DNA of 6,415 bases from Bacillota bacterium (GTDB taxonomy: Bacteria > Bacillota > Clostridia > Peptostreptococcales > Anaerovoracaceae). The position numbers and the translations under genes are program-made. How positions within the stretch are numbered: the stretch's first letter is position 1; every line of letters begins with the position of its first letter. The stretch lies in NCBI GenBank assembly GCA_017621195.1, contig JAGATO010000347.1:1-6415 (forward strand), read 5' to 3'. Under the pieces are notes generated by a model. The model saw nothing but the letters and a program-made list of their open reading frames with translations, ran no database searches and had not been told where the DNA came from. Shown one piece after another: positions 6,238-6,415 of this stretch.

Positions 6238-6415
6238 CTATGGCTTTTTCTTTACACCTGTTCCGCCTCCCTGCGGTTTGCGGTTCTTCTTCGCCAGCTT
6301 TTTCGCCGTCTTAGGTTTCATGACGGAATAGCCGAAGCGGCCGATGGGCTTTTTCTGAAGGCCATAATAATGACCGTGGCAATAGGTGATCAGGTTGGCC
6401 CGTTCCAGACAGAAC
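6238..6415 (-). CDS. C-terminal 58 residues of an unidentified basic protein (cut by window edge)
   Basis: An open frame enters from base 6415 and ends at TAG (6238-6240). The visible part begins FCLERANLITYCHGHYYGLQ, continues KKPIGRFGYSVMKPKTAKKL and ends in a Lys- and Gly-rich tail (GGGTGVKKKP). The core has a Cys/His/Tyr cluster (Cys2, Cys12, His13, His15 of the visible part), which could bind a metal, followed by an aromatic-glycine turn and a basic tail that could contact nucleic acid. I cannot name the family. It is judged real because the frame keeps a protein-like composition to its stop and is followed 23 bases later by a strong terminator in the same direction. It converges on feoB. 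The start and most of the protein lie outside the window. Confidence 0.75.
   Translation of the reverse strand, partial: FCLERANLITYCHGHYYGLQKKPIGRFGYSVMKPKTAKKLAKKNRKPQGGGTGVKKKP

Overview
The window looks like chromosomal DNA of a GC-rich member of the Firmicutes, most likely class Clostridia. The reasons are strong AGGAG-type ribosome binding sites, a pyrimidine-nucleoside phosphorylase of the Bacillus/Clostridium type, the RmuC and metallophosphoesterase sequence types, and a FeoA/FeoB pair of a divergent FeoB subfamily that I associate with anaerobes. The taxonomic call is inference from sequence style; no marker gene is present. I see no mobile elements, CRISPR arrays, tRNA or rRNA genes. 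Almost all the sequence is ordinary, intact coding DNA, and no gene-free stretch reaches 300 bases.

Left two thirds (1-4046), all on the minus strand, read right to left: rmuC (436 aa), a calcineurin-like metallophosphoesterase (232 aa), deoB phosphopentomutase (391 aa), and pdp pyrimidine-nucleoside phosphorylase (first 257 residues; the rest lies beyond base 1). The gaps are 31, 29 and 29 bases, each holds a ribosome binding site, and none holds a terminator, so this reads as one four-gene operon. A consensus extended -10 element (TGATATAAT) lies about 60 bases before rmuC. The last two genes form a catabolic pair: Pdp splits pyrimidine nucleosides to base plus (deoxy)ribose-1-phosphate, and DeoB converts that sugar to the 5-phosphate for central metabolism. 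The first two genes act on nucleic acids or phosphoesters, so the operon may link DNA or nucleotide turnover to sugar salvage; that link is inference.

Centre to right (4176-6109), plus strand: feoA and feoB, overlapping by ATGA, encode a ferrous iron uptake system. FeoB is compact (571 aa) and carries variant motifs in both the GTPase and the pore domain. The 129-base divergent intergenic region between rmuC and feoA holds promoter elements and an imperfect inverted repeat.

Right end (6110-6415): a 128-base convergent intergenic region holds two hairpins. One is a strong rho-independent terminator for a minus-strand gene whose last 58 codons enter the window. That protein ends in a Cys/His/Tyr-rich motif and a lysine-rich tail, and I do not recognise it.

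The most reviewable items are the variant compact FeoB, the rmuC-phosphoesterase-deoB-pdp gene order, the unidentified right-end protein, and the crowded divergent promoter region. I did not find a convincing new multi-gene system here.
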